NCBI GenBank assembly: GCA_913058575.1
Contig: CAJXRF010000028.1
Coordinates: 1 to 57,836, forward strand
Origin: an uncultured Bermanella sp.
Lineage (GTDB): Bacteria; Pseudomonadota; Gammaproteobacteria; Pseudomonadales; Oceanobacteraceae
Reading direction: 5' to 3'
DNA: 57,836 nt
Below the pieces are notes generated by a model, which saw only the letters and a list, made by a program, of their open reading frames with translations, had not been told where the DNA came from and searched no databases. Made by a program: the position numbers and the translations under genes. Shown in pieces: positions 36,284 through 45,585 of the stretch; position 1 is the stretch's first letter, and each line of letters begins with the position of its first letter.

Positions 36284-37996
36284 TTAAATCATGAATTGAT
36301 AAATCAGCAAACATAACAATAAAAAGCTGATGGCTTGCCAAACTCGTTCAGGTTCTCGCTCGATTAAGGGCGCAAGAGGCCGCGATAAATACTGAGAATT
36401 CGGATGCTTTAAATCATATATAAATTCGCTAACATGCTCATAACGTTTATTAGGGTGTAATTCGCAGGCTTTTTTAATGGCAAAATCAATCCAACCTGGC
36501 ACCCTATTATTACCGATCGATAATGATCGGTAACTTAGACGCTGTAAATCCCGTGTACTTCTTATATGAGCCACTTTATTGCCATAGGGAAGATGATTAG
36601 AAAACAATTGATAGGTGATCACCCCCAGAGAAAATAGGTCGGATTGACTGGATGCCTCATGCCCTAAAAAATATTCTGGGGCCGTGTATTGTGCAGTGCC
36701 AACAATTTCCTGCGGGTTTCCAATAATCTCGTGAACACCTGCAATTTTGGTCGATGCAAGATCAATAATTTTTACGCGCCCTAGATCATCAATCATTATA
36801 TTATTTGGTCGCAAATCTTGATGGATCATTTCTTGGCGATGAAAAGCTTGCAAACCTTTTGCTATTTGCTCAATGATGTTTCGTATTATATCAATACTAG
36901 GTAATGGATTATCAACCATCCACTGAGCGAGGGTTTTACCTTCTAAAAATTCAGTTATGGTATAGATTGAATAACGAGGTTTGTCCATTACGACTTTAAC
37001 AACATACGGGCTATCCACCCGCTGCGCCACCCAATCTTCCATAACAAATTGTTCGAGATACTTCGGATTATTTCGCATTTCTGTCGACGGGGTTTTAATG
37101 ACGACCTTCTTTTGGTTTTCATTATCTAGCGCAAGATACACATGGCTACGACTGCTGATATATAATTCACGCAACACCTCATAGCCTTCAAATACTTTGC
37201 CCACTTGCAACATAGGCGCTGATGGCAAAGCATTAATTGTCGAATGTAGTTCTTGAAAGTCATAATCAGCCAAAGTGTCTACCCTGACTATTTGAATGGT
37301 AAGATTATCATCACTTCCCTGCCCATAGGCCTGATCAAGTAGATCTTTGGCCACATCATCTAAATTATCACTCACTGAATTAATCTTATTTATTAAATAT
37401 TCATGAGTAAGGTATTCATAAGCACCATCACTGGCCAGTATAAAAACATCACCTAATTGCAAAGGTAAGACATGATAATCCACCTCTAAGTAATCATGAA
37501 TGCCCAGCCCTTTGCTTAAGTAACTGACACTATCTGAGACCACCTTGCGATGATCATGAGTTAATTGTTCTAAGTGGTTATTAGATAAGCGATATATTCG
37601 ACAATCGCCCACATGAAATAAATGAACACTGTTTGATTTGAAAATAGCCGCACTAAAAGTACAAACATAGCCTTTGTTTTTATCAAATCGGTAAGGGCTT
37701 TGCTGAGTTTGTGAGTTTAACCATGAGTTAGTGGCCTTTAATACTCGATGTGCCGAGTTTTTTACCGACCACGATTCTGAAGTACAATAATAGTCTTCTA
37801 TAAAACCTTTAATAGCGGTTTCACTGGCTATTTGGCTTACGTCACTGCTGCTAATGCCATCGGCCAACGCCACCACTACACCCTTGGTTTCCAATATGGG
37901 CAACTCAGGTATAAAAGCTGCGTGAAAATCCTGATTAATAGGTTTACGCCCAGCACTTGAATGCTGACCTATGGATAACTTGAGTTGTTTTTTCAT
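36284..37996 (-). CDS. PP2C phosphatase - Ser/Thr kinase fusion, membrane-tethered
   Basis: 570 residues. Residues 1-240 are a PP2C phosphatase with its metal-binding aspartates (NQDFHAAF, ALADGIS, LASDGAYEYL, GSDDNLT). Residues 265-540 are a Hanks-type kinase: Lys in VVIKTPS, HQDLRPNNIMID catalytic loop, DLAS in place of DFG, then APEYF. A single C-terminal transmembrane helix (LLLCLLIYQFMI) anchors it. HQD for HRD is unusual but the catalytic Asp remains. Such fusions occur next to nitrite or nitrate transporters in nitrate-assimilation loci; here the FNT transporter gene is directly upstream. Confidence 0.92.
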   Translation of the reverse strand: MKKQLKLSIGQHSSAGRKPINQDFHAAFIPELPILETKGVVVALADGISSSDVSQIASETAIKGFIEDYYCTSESWSVKNSAHRVLKATNSWLNSQTQQSPYRFDKNKGYVCTFSAAIFKSNSVHLFHVGDCRIYRLSNNHLEQLTHDHRKVVSDSVSYLSKGLGIHDYLEVDYHVLPLQLGDVFILASDGAYEYLTHEYLINKINSVSDNLDDVAKDLLDQAYGQGSDDNLTIQIVRVDTLADYDFQELHSTINALPSAPMLQVGKVFEGYEVLRELYISSRSHVYLALDNENQKKVVIKTPSTEMRNNPKYLEQFVMEDWVAQRVDSPYVVKVVMDKPRYSIYTITEFLEGKTLAQWMVDNPLPSIDIIRNIIEQIAKGLQAFHRQEMIHQDLRPNNIMIDDLGRVKIIDLASTKIAGVHEIIGNPQEIVGTAQYTAPEYFLGHEASSQSDLFSLGVITYQLFSNHLPYGNKVAHIRSTRDLQRLSYRSLSIGNNRVPGWIDFAIKKACELHPNKRYEHVSEFIYDLKHPNSQYLSRPLAPLIEREPERVWQAISFLLLCLLIYQFMI

Positions 37997-38000
37997 AATA

Positions 38001-38034
38001 AAAAGTTCTCACTCTTAAAGAATGAGAACTTTTT
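38001..38034 (-). terminator. Terminator/attenuator between transporter and kinase genes
   Basis: AAAGTTCTCA and TGAGAACTTTT flank a short loop; on the minus strand the stem is followed by TTTTTATT and then at once by the kinase-phosphatase start codon (37996). Its left arm contains the only Shine-Dalgarno-like bases (GAGAAC) for that gene. The hairpin would thus both terminate transcription and hide the ribosome site. Confidence 0.75.
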
Positions 38035-38057
38035 TCCAGTTCCTTTTTAATTAAAGC

Positions 38058-38894
38058 TTAGGTTAATTGTTCGCTACCTACTTTTCCTAGCTTACGCTCT
38101 GGGCTGGTTTTTACGTGCGTTAAATATAAGGGTAAACCAACAAACAAGAAGCCACCCGCTAAATTCCCTAACGCTGTAGGTATTTCATTCCAGATAAAAT
38201 AATCCAGTATAGTGAATTCACCACCCATGATCATAGAAAAAGGAAACAAGAACATATTCACAATTGAGTGCTCAAACCCCATAAAGAAGAACAACATAAC
38301 CGGCATCCACATGGCCAGCATCTTACTAGTAGCAGAAGTGGAAATCATCGCACCTACCACTCCCATGGAAACCATCCAATTACACAGCATGCCGCGTATA
38401 AAAATAGTAAACCAACCGGAAGCACCGTGCTCTTGATAACCCAGCGTACGAGACTCACCAATACTGCTCACCTTTGCCGCCAAAGCGCCGCCATCCGTGT
38501 TGTAGCCATAAGTTAAAATAAAAGATGCGAAAAAAGCCACGGTAAGCGCCCCTGCGAAATTTCCCATAAAAACCAAACCCCAGTTTCTTAATAATTGATC
38601 CATGGTGCAACCAGGGCGTTTATCAAGTACCGCAAGGGGCACTAAGGTGAATACCCCAGTTAACAAATCAAATTTCATGAGATACAACATGATAAAACCC
38701 ACTGGAAACAGCATAGCCCCCACTAGAAGGCTACCAGTTTTAACAATCACGGTAATGGCAAAAAATGCCGCCAAACCTAATATGGCCCCCGCCATAAACG
38801 CCCGCACCAAGGTGTCCTTGGTCGACATAAATATCTTTTGCTCTCCCGAGTCCACCATCTTGGTGGCGAACTCTCCTGGTTCAATATAAGACAT
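38058..38894 (-). CDS. Formate/nitrite transporter (FNT) family channel
   Basis: 278 residues with six transmembrane helices and the FNT signature loops: LLVGAMLFPVGFIMLYLMKFDLLTGVF (first half) and the FMGFEHSIVNMFLFPF loop with the channel His (second half). FNT proteins move formate, nitrite or hydrosulfide across the inner membrane. Pairing with the kinase-phosphatase downstream resembles the NirC-like member of nitrate/nitrite assimilation sets, so nitrite is the likelier substrate. No nitrite reductase gene is in the window. Confidence 0.92.
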   Translation of the reverse strand: MSYIEPGEFATKMVDSGEQKIFMSTKDTLVRAFMAGAILGLAAFFAITVIVKTGSLLVGAMLFPVGFIMLYLMKFDLLTGVFTLVPLAVLDKRPGCTMDQLLRNWGLVFMGNFAGALTVAFFASFILTYGYNTDGGALAAKVSSIGESRTLGYQEHGASGWFTIFIRGMLCNWMVSMGVVGAMISTSATSKMLAMWMPVMLFFFMGFEHSIVNMFLFPFSMIMGGEFTILDYFIWNEIPTALGNLAGGFLFVGLPLYLTHVKTSPERKLGKVGSEQLT

Positions 38895-39469
38895 AAAAGC
38901 ACTACTCCTAGTTTTAAAAAATATAACTCACTATTTGCCAAATGCATGCCAACCTCAAAAAAGCCAAACAAATCAATGAGTTGTTAAATATTATTGGTGG
39001 TTTTAAAATTTTATAGAAAGGAAATAGAACTAGATTGCAGCGCAGCGATTAACTTACGCACCAATTAAGGGTAAAGAATGAAGTTGTATTTATGTGAAAA
39101 TTGAAACGTGAATAGAATTAAAAATAAACACTACGCCCCAGTTAATAAAGACTTATAGCTTTTTCATCGTACTTTAAAACAGGGGGCGTGGAAAAACCTT
39201 GATGATTTGTTGTATTCTTGGTACTTATATTATTCCAATGAGCCTCTAGTAATTAGCTTGAGTTTATCATTACATTATAATTATTTTTAGAAAATTGATT
39301 AGCCTCGTAATGAGGCTTATTTGTCTCATGGTTTAAGTTTGATATTAAGTAATCTTCTAGCATTACACCTTGATTAGCAGCCATTACGTAGATGAAAAAG
39401 AATGAATGATAATGACTTTGTAAGCATGACCTACCTTCTTTTACACAAATAAAAATAAACATTCCTGTT
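38895..39469. other. Intergenic region
   Basis: About 575 AT-rich bases upstream of the FNT gene and downstream of the DJ-1 remnant. No supportable gene or repeat was seen; small open frames lack ribosome sites. Confidence 0.5.
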
Positions 39470-40205
39470 AGTTTGTACTATCAACAGCGCGACTTTTTTC
39501 GCCGATGCAGGGTTTTGCCCAGTAATCAGACGCTGCGAAACGACTGTGTTTTCTTGCCAAGCCTTTCCTCTGCATATATGGCACCTTGCTCGATCAATTT
39601 ATTTTGCAATAGAAAGGGCACTATTTCGGTGGTACCAAGGGACGCTTTTTCTTCATTAGTAAAAGTAGAGACTCGTTTCCCTTTAATTAGTAGGCTTCCA
39701 TCTGACCATTTATGGTTTAATAGCGCTGCATTACCATGACATAAAGCAGAGACAATGCTGTAATTTTTATAAATGGCAGACGATATACGGCTAATGTCAG
39801 GATTATTGGGGAAATCCCACATGGGGCCAGAGCCACCACTAAACAAAATGGCCTGGTAATCATCTGGATTAATATCTGCCAAAGGGATACTGCGCATAAC
39901 TTTTGCCATTAAAGTGGCATCATTAAGAAGTATTTAATGATATTCATCGGCTTCTTTAAATGCATTGCTATCTAAGGGCGCCATATGCCCTTCAATGCTG
40001 GCTAGGTCAACCGTAAAATCCACGTTTTTAAATTCATTGTAAGGGTGAGTTAACTCAGGCAGCCAAAATCCCGTTTTTTGGCCAGTATTACCAAAATCTG
40101 TGTGGCTAATTAATACAATGAGAACTTTATAAGTTTCACTGGCATCACTGTAACCTTAATTCAGTACCAGTATAAAAATAGAGGCTAAATAATATAGTTT
40201 TTCAT
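39470..40205 (-). pseudogene. Exported DJ-1/PfpI-family gene, multiply disrupted
   Basis: Reading through lesions gives a signal peptide (KLYYLASIFILVLN), LISHTDFGNTGQKTGFWLPEL, EGHMAPLD, NDATLMAKVMRSIPL, the nucleophile region SALCHGNAAL and the C-terminal RLITGQNPASAK. This is the Hsp31-like DJ-1/PfpI pattern with the catalytic Cys. Lesions: a one-base loss in the A run after the ATG at 40205, in-frame TAA after FILVLN and again after DEYH, and a frameshift just before RLITGQ. The longest intact piece is 39526-39909. Clearly decayed. Confidence 0.88.
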
Positions 40206-40359
40206 GATCGCTCCGTATGTAAATTAGTGCGTCTATTAACTGATGTTTCACCAGCTGATAAAGCAAGTGTACATAGAAGGTTTTAGAAAGGAATTAACTT
40301 GTGTTTAGTCAGATTTGATTAATGGGACGCTTTAAAATTCAGTTATTTAGCCATCAGCG

Positions 40360-40929
40360 TCATTTTGACTTTAACAAACCGCTGTAACAAACCAGAGAAC
40401 CAAGTACTGGCAAACTAAATTCAACATGAAACCGATACAGCCCATCTTCGATGACTTTTTTAGCATGGGTTTTTGGTAATAACCACATGGGAATGGCAAT
40501 ACCCAATACACTCATATTCAGGCAACGCCAATGCCAACCCCCTTGCTTAATATCCACTGTTAATTTCATGGACAAGGGGCCTGTGGTTTCCAACCAGTAG
40601 CCTTGCCGCTTATTACCCACAGGCTTGAATAACGATGTGACAGCTTTGCCTTGATTAAAAACACGATCCCAATGTAAACCATCATCATGATGAGAGATAG
40701 AAACACTCAAATGATGGCTTCCTGCGGATGGCAGATTCATCTTTTTAGCTAAGCGCTTACCAATAAAACCCGCAAGACCCTTGCCATACGCAATGTCCAC
40801 ATAACCCTCTAGAGTGCCTCCCTGCAGATGAAGACTTTGCAGCAGTGGATGAAGATCATTAAATTCTGACCCAAACCAGCTTTTAACTTGTGTATTGTAA
40901 AATTGAGTATTTGAGATAAATGCTGTCTG
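40360..40929 (-). pseudogene. DUF4166 protein without an identifiable start codon
   Basis: The frame is open from 40929 and matches DUF4166 from SWFGSEFNDLHPLLQSLHLQGG through YGKGLAGFIGKRLAKK, GYWLETTGPLSMKLTVDI and the final SLPVLGSLVCYSGLL. Homologous sequence begins about 20 codons before the first GTG at 40800, and no ATG, GTG or TTG precedes it in frame. Either the start has been mutated or translation begins at GTG 40800 and yields a protein lacking its first segment. The DCC-family gene lies upstream, a pairing I have seen described for this domain. Confidence 0.55.
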
Positions 40930-40994
40930 TTATCATTTGAAGTTATTAATTTTTGAAAATTATCCTGCAGCAGTAATCCAATTGCCATTACCGC

Positions 40995-41411
40995 TTATTT
41001 AATAGCATCAAGCCCTAAAAATCGTGAGCGATACTCTTCAGTCGGAAGAATACAAGCTTCAGCCTTGCCAAAAAGTGAATATCGATTTCGAGCAAATAAT
41101 TTATATAATGCATCGCGAATAGGGCTTGGAACAAGCTTAAAGGCATTAAACAGGTACCAAGCACCCGTAAGGTCTTTTGCGATTTCTAAAGCGGCACTTG
41201 AAAACACAAAGGCTTGATCGCCTTTAATTAGTAAGAAAGTATCTATTCCTACATTATTAACTTGGTATTGCACCATCAGTTCTTTGGCAAGGGAACTTTG
41301 CATTGGCGTGAAATAAAATTGAGCATTAGGGTCGCGCTTAATAATAAAATTAACCGCTCCATTGCAAAAATTGCAGACTCCGTCAAATATAATGATGGGG
41401 CGATTTTCCAT
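40995..41411 (-). CDS. DCC-family (DUF393) thiol-disulfide oxidoreductase-like
   Basis: About 138 residues from the ATG at 41411 (AGGAT upstream). The N-terminus shows IIIFDGVCNFCNGAVNFIIKRD, with the defining DxxCxxC (DGVCNFC). The C-terminal part holds FARNRYSLFGKAEACILPTEEYRSRFL. The family has a thioredoxin-like fold; substrates are unknown. It precedes the DUF4166 gene on the same strand. Confidence 0.88.
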   Translation of the reverse strand: MENRPIIIFDGVCNFCNGAVNFIIKRDPNAQFYFTPMQSSLAKELMVQYQVNNVGIDTFLLIKGDQAFVFSSAALEIAKDLTGAWYLFNAFKLVPSPIRDALYKLFARNRYSLFGKAEACILPTEEYRSRFLGLDAIK

Positions 41412-41573
41412 ATATCCTATTACCAATCCGACTAGAAAGTCGTCATATTTTACTTATATCAACACCAATATAAAGCCACAGTGATTGACATTTATTTTCT
41501 GGCAGCTGACGTGACACTGTGATAATTGCACATATATAGAATTTCTACCGCTTTCATACCATTAGCACCACGA

Positions 41574-41858
41574 CTAAAGCAGTGATTCCAATTCTTTGGA
41601 AGCTTTGGTAGGCACCATTTGGGTAATCTCATAATCCGCTATTCCTTCACGCTGAAAGGGGTCTTGCTTAAGAATTTCAATTAACTCCTCTTTACTAACC
41701 ATATTCGCTAGGATAACCCCACCTGTTCTAGGCTCTTTTCTACCTGAAAGTAAAAAATGCCCTTGTGTGTATTGAGCATCTAAAAATGCCACATGTTCAG
41801 AAATATATTGCTCGACTCTTTCTAAACTTACTTTGTAAGTAAGGGATATGATAAACAT
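41574..41858 (-). CDS. YciI-like protein
   Basis: 94 residues, typical YCII domain: LTYKVSLERVEQYISEHVAFLD with the conserved His, GHFLLSGRKEPRTGGVILANM and the DPF motif (KQDPFQREGIADYEI). The family has a dimeric ferredoxin-like fold and one member is a chlorohydroquinone-dechlorinating lyase; the function here is unknown. It is divergent from the MarR remnant. Confidence 0.88.
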   Translation of the reverse strand: MFIISLTYKVSLERVEQYISEHVAFLDAQYTQGHFLLSGRKEPRTGGVILANMVSKEELIEILKQDPFQREGIADYEITQMVPTKASKELESLL

Positions 41859-41879
41859 TTTTATAGTCTCTCTTATAAT

Positions 41880-42086
41880 TTGTTATTTTGGCATTCTTAA
41901 AGACCCAAAAAGCGATCATAAAGTCATTGTAAGCTTAACCAATACGGGCAAGCAGCTTAAAAAAGAAATGACTACCTGCCCTATGAACAACTTACATCCT
42001 CTGATTATAAGGCTGCTGAATTGGTTCAACTTAATGAAAAGGTAAAAATGTTAAGCGCGGTATTACTAGAACATTCCAAGCATTAA
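41880..42086 (+). pseudogene. C-terminal remnant of a MarR-family regulator
   Basis: The frame ILKDPKSDHKVIVSLTNTGKQLKKEM has the MarR wing and following helix (compare ...DERSVxVSLTxxGxxL). A frameshift near 41968 then gives LPYEQLTSSDYKAAELVQLNEKVKM and ends in LLEHSKH. The N-terminal half of the regulator, including the recognition helix, is missing; the YciI start region lies where it should be. Truncated and shifted, so non-functional. Confidence 0.75.
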
Positions 42087-42346
42087 CGCTCTTTGCTCTT
42101 CTACGTATGACTATGTAAGTTTCGCATATAGGTTATCGCGAAGCTGTATAAGGTGCTCTCAATTAGCACGAAAATTTAATTTGTAGCGACTGTTTTCAGA
42201 TATGCCATAACGTTTTATGAGAATTTACCAAAAAAAACCTCGTTCCCTATTCCCATCTTTGTAATCTGTGCGTACTATCCGCCGAAAAGATCCCATGAAG
42301 CACCATGTGATCAGGAATACCTGCTATCAACGGACGATGAATTTCT

Positions 42347-43285
42347 ATGTACACACGCCTTTTTGCACTGTTGTTATGCGTGCTGACCTTACCCACCTGG
42401 GCCAATCAATGTAAAACCGTCAACTTTGGAGTGGTTGACTGGACCGATGTTCGAGTAACAACAGCGGTTGCACAAGTACTTCTTGAAAAACTCGGTTATG
42501 ACATTAACGTATCAGAACACAGTGTCGACGGTATCTATGAAGAGATGGCCAGTGGTAACTTAGATGTATTTTTAGGCAACTGGATGCCTACAATGGCCAG
42601 TATTGTAGAGCCCCATATCCAACAAAGTAAAATTGAAAGTCTCTCCATGAACCTGGATAACGCCAAATACACCCTTGCTGTACCTAGCTATGTTTATGAC
42701 GCAGGTGTAAAAACCTTTGCAGACTTGGCCAAGCATAAAGATAAGTTTGATGGCCGCATATACGGTTTAGAAAAAGGTAATGATGGCAATCTGCTCATTC
42801 AGAAAATGATTGATAAAAATGATTTTGGATTAAAACCCTTTCGATTATACGCCACTTCAGAGCGCATCATGCTAGCGCAAGTTAAACGTCGCATTCGTGA
42901 TGATAAATGGATTGCTTTTTTAGCTTGGACGCCACACCCCATGAATACCCAACATGATATTCGCTATTTAGCCGGTGGTGATGAATACTTTGGCCCCAAC
43001 TATGGTGGCTCAACCGTGCACACTAATACCCGTAAAGGGCTCGCCAGTAGCTGTCCAAATGTGGCACGATTTCTTAATAACCTAAAATTTAATGTAAAAA
43101 TGGAAGGCCAACTGATGGGGCAGGTAATGAATGAATTTATTCCCGCTGACCGAGCCGTACGAGACTGGATGCATAAAAACCCTAAACAGGTATCCGTTTG
43201 GTTAAAAGGTGTCACTCAAATCGACGGAAGTGAAGTGGATTTCATTAAAATTGCACAGAGCCTGAAGTTAAGCTTTGATAGCTAA
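42347..43285 (+). CDS. Choline/glycine-betaine-type ABC substrate-binding protein
   Basis: 312 residues with a signal peptide ending at TWAN. Family features of ChoX/ProX (OpuAC): VNFGVVDWTDVRVTTAVAQVLLEKLGY, GNLDVFLGNWMPTM with the cation-binding aromatic Trp, WIAFLAWTPHPMN, and the final ADRAVRDWMHKNP. It binds quaternary amines in the periplasm. No ProV/ProW-type genes adjoin, so it must work with an unlinked transporter. An AT-rich 260-bp upstream region separates it from the MarR remnant. Confidence 0.9.
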   Translation: MYTRLFALLLCVLTLPTWANQCKTVNFGVVDWTDVRVTTAVAQVLLEKLGYDINVSEHSVDGIYEEMASGNLDVFLGNWMPTMASIVEPHIQQSKIESLSMNLDNAKYTLAVPSYVYDAGVKTFADLAKHKDKFDGRIYGLEKGNDGNLLIQKMIDKNDFGLKPFRLYATSERIMLAQVKRRIRDDKWIAFLAWTPHPMNTQHDIRYLAGGDEYFGPNYGGSTVHTNTRKGLASSCPNVARFLNNLKFNVKMEGQLMGQVMNEFIPADRAVRDWMHKNPKQVSVWLKGVTQIDGSEVDFIKIAQSLKLSFDS

Positions 43286-43353
43286 AATGAGTTTCAATTA
43301 AGGCGCTTCAAATAGATACAGTACAGGAAGTGCTCAGCGATTAAGGCATATCA

Positions 43354-43593
43354 ATGATAGAAATAATCGTTGAGGGTTTTATCAAGATTACAGGCCGAAT
43401 CATTGGTCAAATACTTATTGATCTAATTTTCGAAATTATTATTAAAGGGCCAGGCTACTTCATTGTAAATTTGTTTACAGTTGAAAAACCAGACATAGAT
43501 AGTTTCACTGTTATTGCCTCTGGTTTTTTATTCTGGGTGGCAATTGGATTTGGGGGTTACGGTATTTATACTATGTTTTGGCTTACCGTATAG
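43354..43593 (+). CDS. Small membrane protein, unknown
   Basis: 79 residues. An amphipathic Ile-rich N-terminal half (VEGFIKITGRIIGQILIDLIFEIII) and a C-terminal transmembrane helix (ASGFLFWVAIGFGGYGIY). The last 36 residues resemble a 37-residue ORF at 50561-50674 (both VEKPxxDS... or MEKPxTDS... then FLFWV/LLFWV), so it belongs to a small paralogous family. AAGGC precedes the ATG. Confidence 0.6.
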   Translation: MIEIIVEGFIKITGRIIGQILIDLIFEIIIKGPGYFIVNLFTVEKPDIDSFTVIASGFLFWVAIGFGGYGIYTMFWLTV

Positions 43594-43609
43594 TCTTTGA
43601 AGCCATCAT

Positions 43610-44236
43610 TCATCCTCCCGTTGAAGTAATGATTTCAATGGCTTCGGCTCCTGTGGCCTTGATAATTTTATTCTTGGTGGCTAATGCAAACTTATGATCA
43701 TTAAAATGCCCTAGAAAAATCAAATACTGACCGTTTGATGTTGAATAAAACTTATCTTTAATACCAGCCTCTTCTAGAATATTCCACCACCGCTTTTGAT
43801 CATACATGGAGTCAAATTTCATCACTAAATCAACTGGCCTGGCATTGTGACTATCATCCTGCGCTTGAAAGTTTGCATCTTCCATATTGGCACTTGAAGT
43901 AGCAGCATTTCTCAAATCAATAATGACAAGTTTTAACTCTTCTATTTCTAAGCGCAAATTTCTGATTTCTTCATGAGGGGTAAGGGCTGATTCTGCCATT
44001 GAATCTGACTCAGTAAGATCATGCTGCATGGAAGATCCGTCAACTTCTAGCATCTCCTCGTCTAAGGGCTCGTTTTCTGCCACATCCTCAAGACTGTTTA
44101 CATCTTCAATGCCGTTTAAATCTTCAATGGTATCAGCATCATCCATCACATATTCAGCATTACTCTCCTCAACACTAGGTGTACTAGAACACGCCACCAT
44201 TAGGACACATAGCGCCAAAATCAATAATTTTTTCAT
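43610..44236 (-). CDS. Lipoprotein with acidic linker and SPOR-like C-terminus
   Basis: About 208 residues from the ATG at 44236. Lipobox MVACSS; then a highly acidic stretch of about 70 residues (Asp/Glu-rich), a coiled coil IRNLRLEIEELKLVIIDL, and a C-terminal domain with LVMKFDSMYDQKRWWNILEEAGI ... FLGHFNDHKFALATKNKI, similar in pattern to SPOR repeats that bind denuded peptidoglycan. If so, the protein sits between the outer membrane and the wall. The SPOR call is by pattern only. Confidence 0.7.
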   Translation of the reverse strand: MKKLLILALCVLMVACSSTPSVEESNAEYVMDDADTIEDLNGIEDVNSLEDVAENEPLDEEMLEVDGSSMQHDLTESDSMAESALTPHEEIRNLRLEIEELKLVIIDLRNAATSSANMEDANFQAQDDSHNARPVDLVMKFDSMYDQKRWWNILEEAGIKDKFYSTSNGQYLIFLGHFNDHKFALATKNKIIKATGAEAIEIITSTGG

Positions 44237-44365
44237 GAGTAAGTCTTCTATAATTTTCATAATATAATCAAAAGTATAGATAATGAATTCGATTTGGCTT
44301 AGTTTTTGGAAAATAACACTTTGTAGAATTAAAATTCTATTGGGCAGTATTGTTACGATGGGAGA

Positions 44366-45040
44366 CTAAAAACTTACCGTATAATTAATAAAGTACCTAA
44401 CCAACTCATCTTCGTCATATTCTAGAATAATTGAAGTAAAAGCATCCCAGTAAAAGTCACTGCATTTTGGCGCTATTCTATCTCTGCTTCCTTTTAACGA
44501 ATTCTCAATTTGAGACTGATTCATCTTAATTCCATGGTGAAATATTAACTCTTCCTTAGCACTACTTACCTTTAATTGATCAGCTACGTAATCATTCGAC
44601 ACTCCTATTGCTATTCCTGAATCTGTTTTAAAGGCATTGGAATTTAAACCCGTTTTTTGGCATTGCTTTGGCAACTTATGATTTGAAGTTTTCAGAATTT
44701 CAAAGGCATGAAGATCCCAAGAAGTGTACCGATAAAAGATAAGTGCAACTGACTCATCTTTTGATAAATAGCAGGCATAGTCAGAACAAGAAGCACATCC
44801 TTGCTCATCGTTAGCAATTAATGCTGCAGGAAGGGAGCCTCCGATTTCTTTCATACTGGTTTTAGGTACATTTACTCCCAATATAGTTAGGTTATCCTCA
44901 TCTACTTTGGAACCTAATGAATTTACATCATTAGATTCCTTAAACTGAGGCTCCCTAGTGCAATCAGGTGCAGGCCACTCCTTCAACTCACCAGCTAAGA
45001 TCGTGATTGGTAGCATAAACAGTACGAAGAACCTAAGCAT
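44366..45040 (-). CDS. Exported protein, hypothetical
   Basis: 224 residues with a signal peptide ending at LAGE. The mature part holds CASCSDYACY, a cysteine cluster, and three other cysteines, suggesting disulfides or metal binding. No family recognised. It is upstream of the SPOR-like lipoprotein on the same strand, but 129 bp apart. Confidence 0.65.
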   Translation of the reverse strand: MLRFFVLFMLPITILAGELKEWPAPDCTREPQFKESNDVNSLGSKVDEDNLTILGVNVPKTSMKEIGGSLPAALIANDEQGCASCSDYACYLSKDESVALIFYRYTSWDLHAFEILKTSNHKLPKQCQKTGLNSNAFKTDSGIAIGVSNDYVADQLKVSSAKEELIFHHGIKMNQSQIENSLKGSRDRIAPKCSDFYWDAFTSIILEYDEDELVRYFINYTVSF

Positions 45041-45585
45041 TGCTCAATTTCCTATTTTATAAATGATCAAATTAAAAACTATTAGAATCAAATGCTACCT
45101 TGTGCACCTTAGTAAAAGACAAGGTCTTAATTCAATGACCCAAACCCTATTGATTCAACCATTTTGTGTAAAATAATAACACCATCGACTAAATTATAGT
45201 TCTAGGGTGGGGGCTTGTTTTTTAGAAATAGGACATAAGGCAAGACTTTACCCTTCGCCCCTCCTCACCGCTTTCCGGTAGCCAGTGTTCATAAAGACGG
45301 ACACATTAGCGAAGGTCTTAAACTTAACGCTGACGGTTCAAAAACCTGACATAGATTGCGAGGGGTACAGCTCATTAAAAAAATGTTGTTTGCGGACACT
45401 AGATTCAGTGATGGCATCAAACAAAAAATAACAGGATCAAGATTCTGCTTGATGGTCCATATACCAGATTTAAATATAGCTCTTGCTTTCTGATATATGA
45501 GTTTGTTCGCTAATCCCGATGGCTTTTATCCTTGTCTCTAGTAATGCTATGCTTAGATGAAACTGAAAATATACACCATTAATGT
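45041..45585. other. Intergenic region
   Basis: About 545 bases without a convincing ORF, repeat or known RNA. A locally GC-richer patch (45230-45350) contains no clear hairpin. It presumably carries promoters for the two divergent genes. Confidence 0.5.

Noticed and set aside
39253-39462. A 69-codon frame on the minus strand after the DJ-1 remnant
   Set aside because: No ribosome site and no family match; low-complexity composition typical of AT-rich intergenic DNA.
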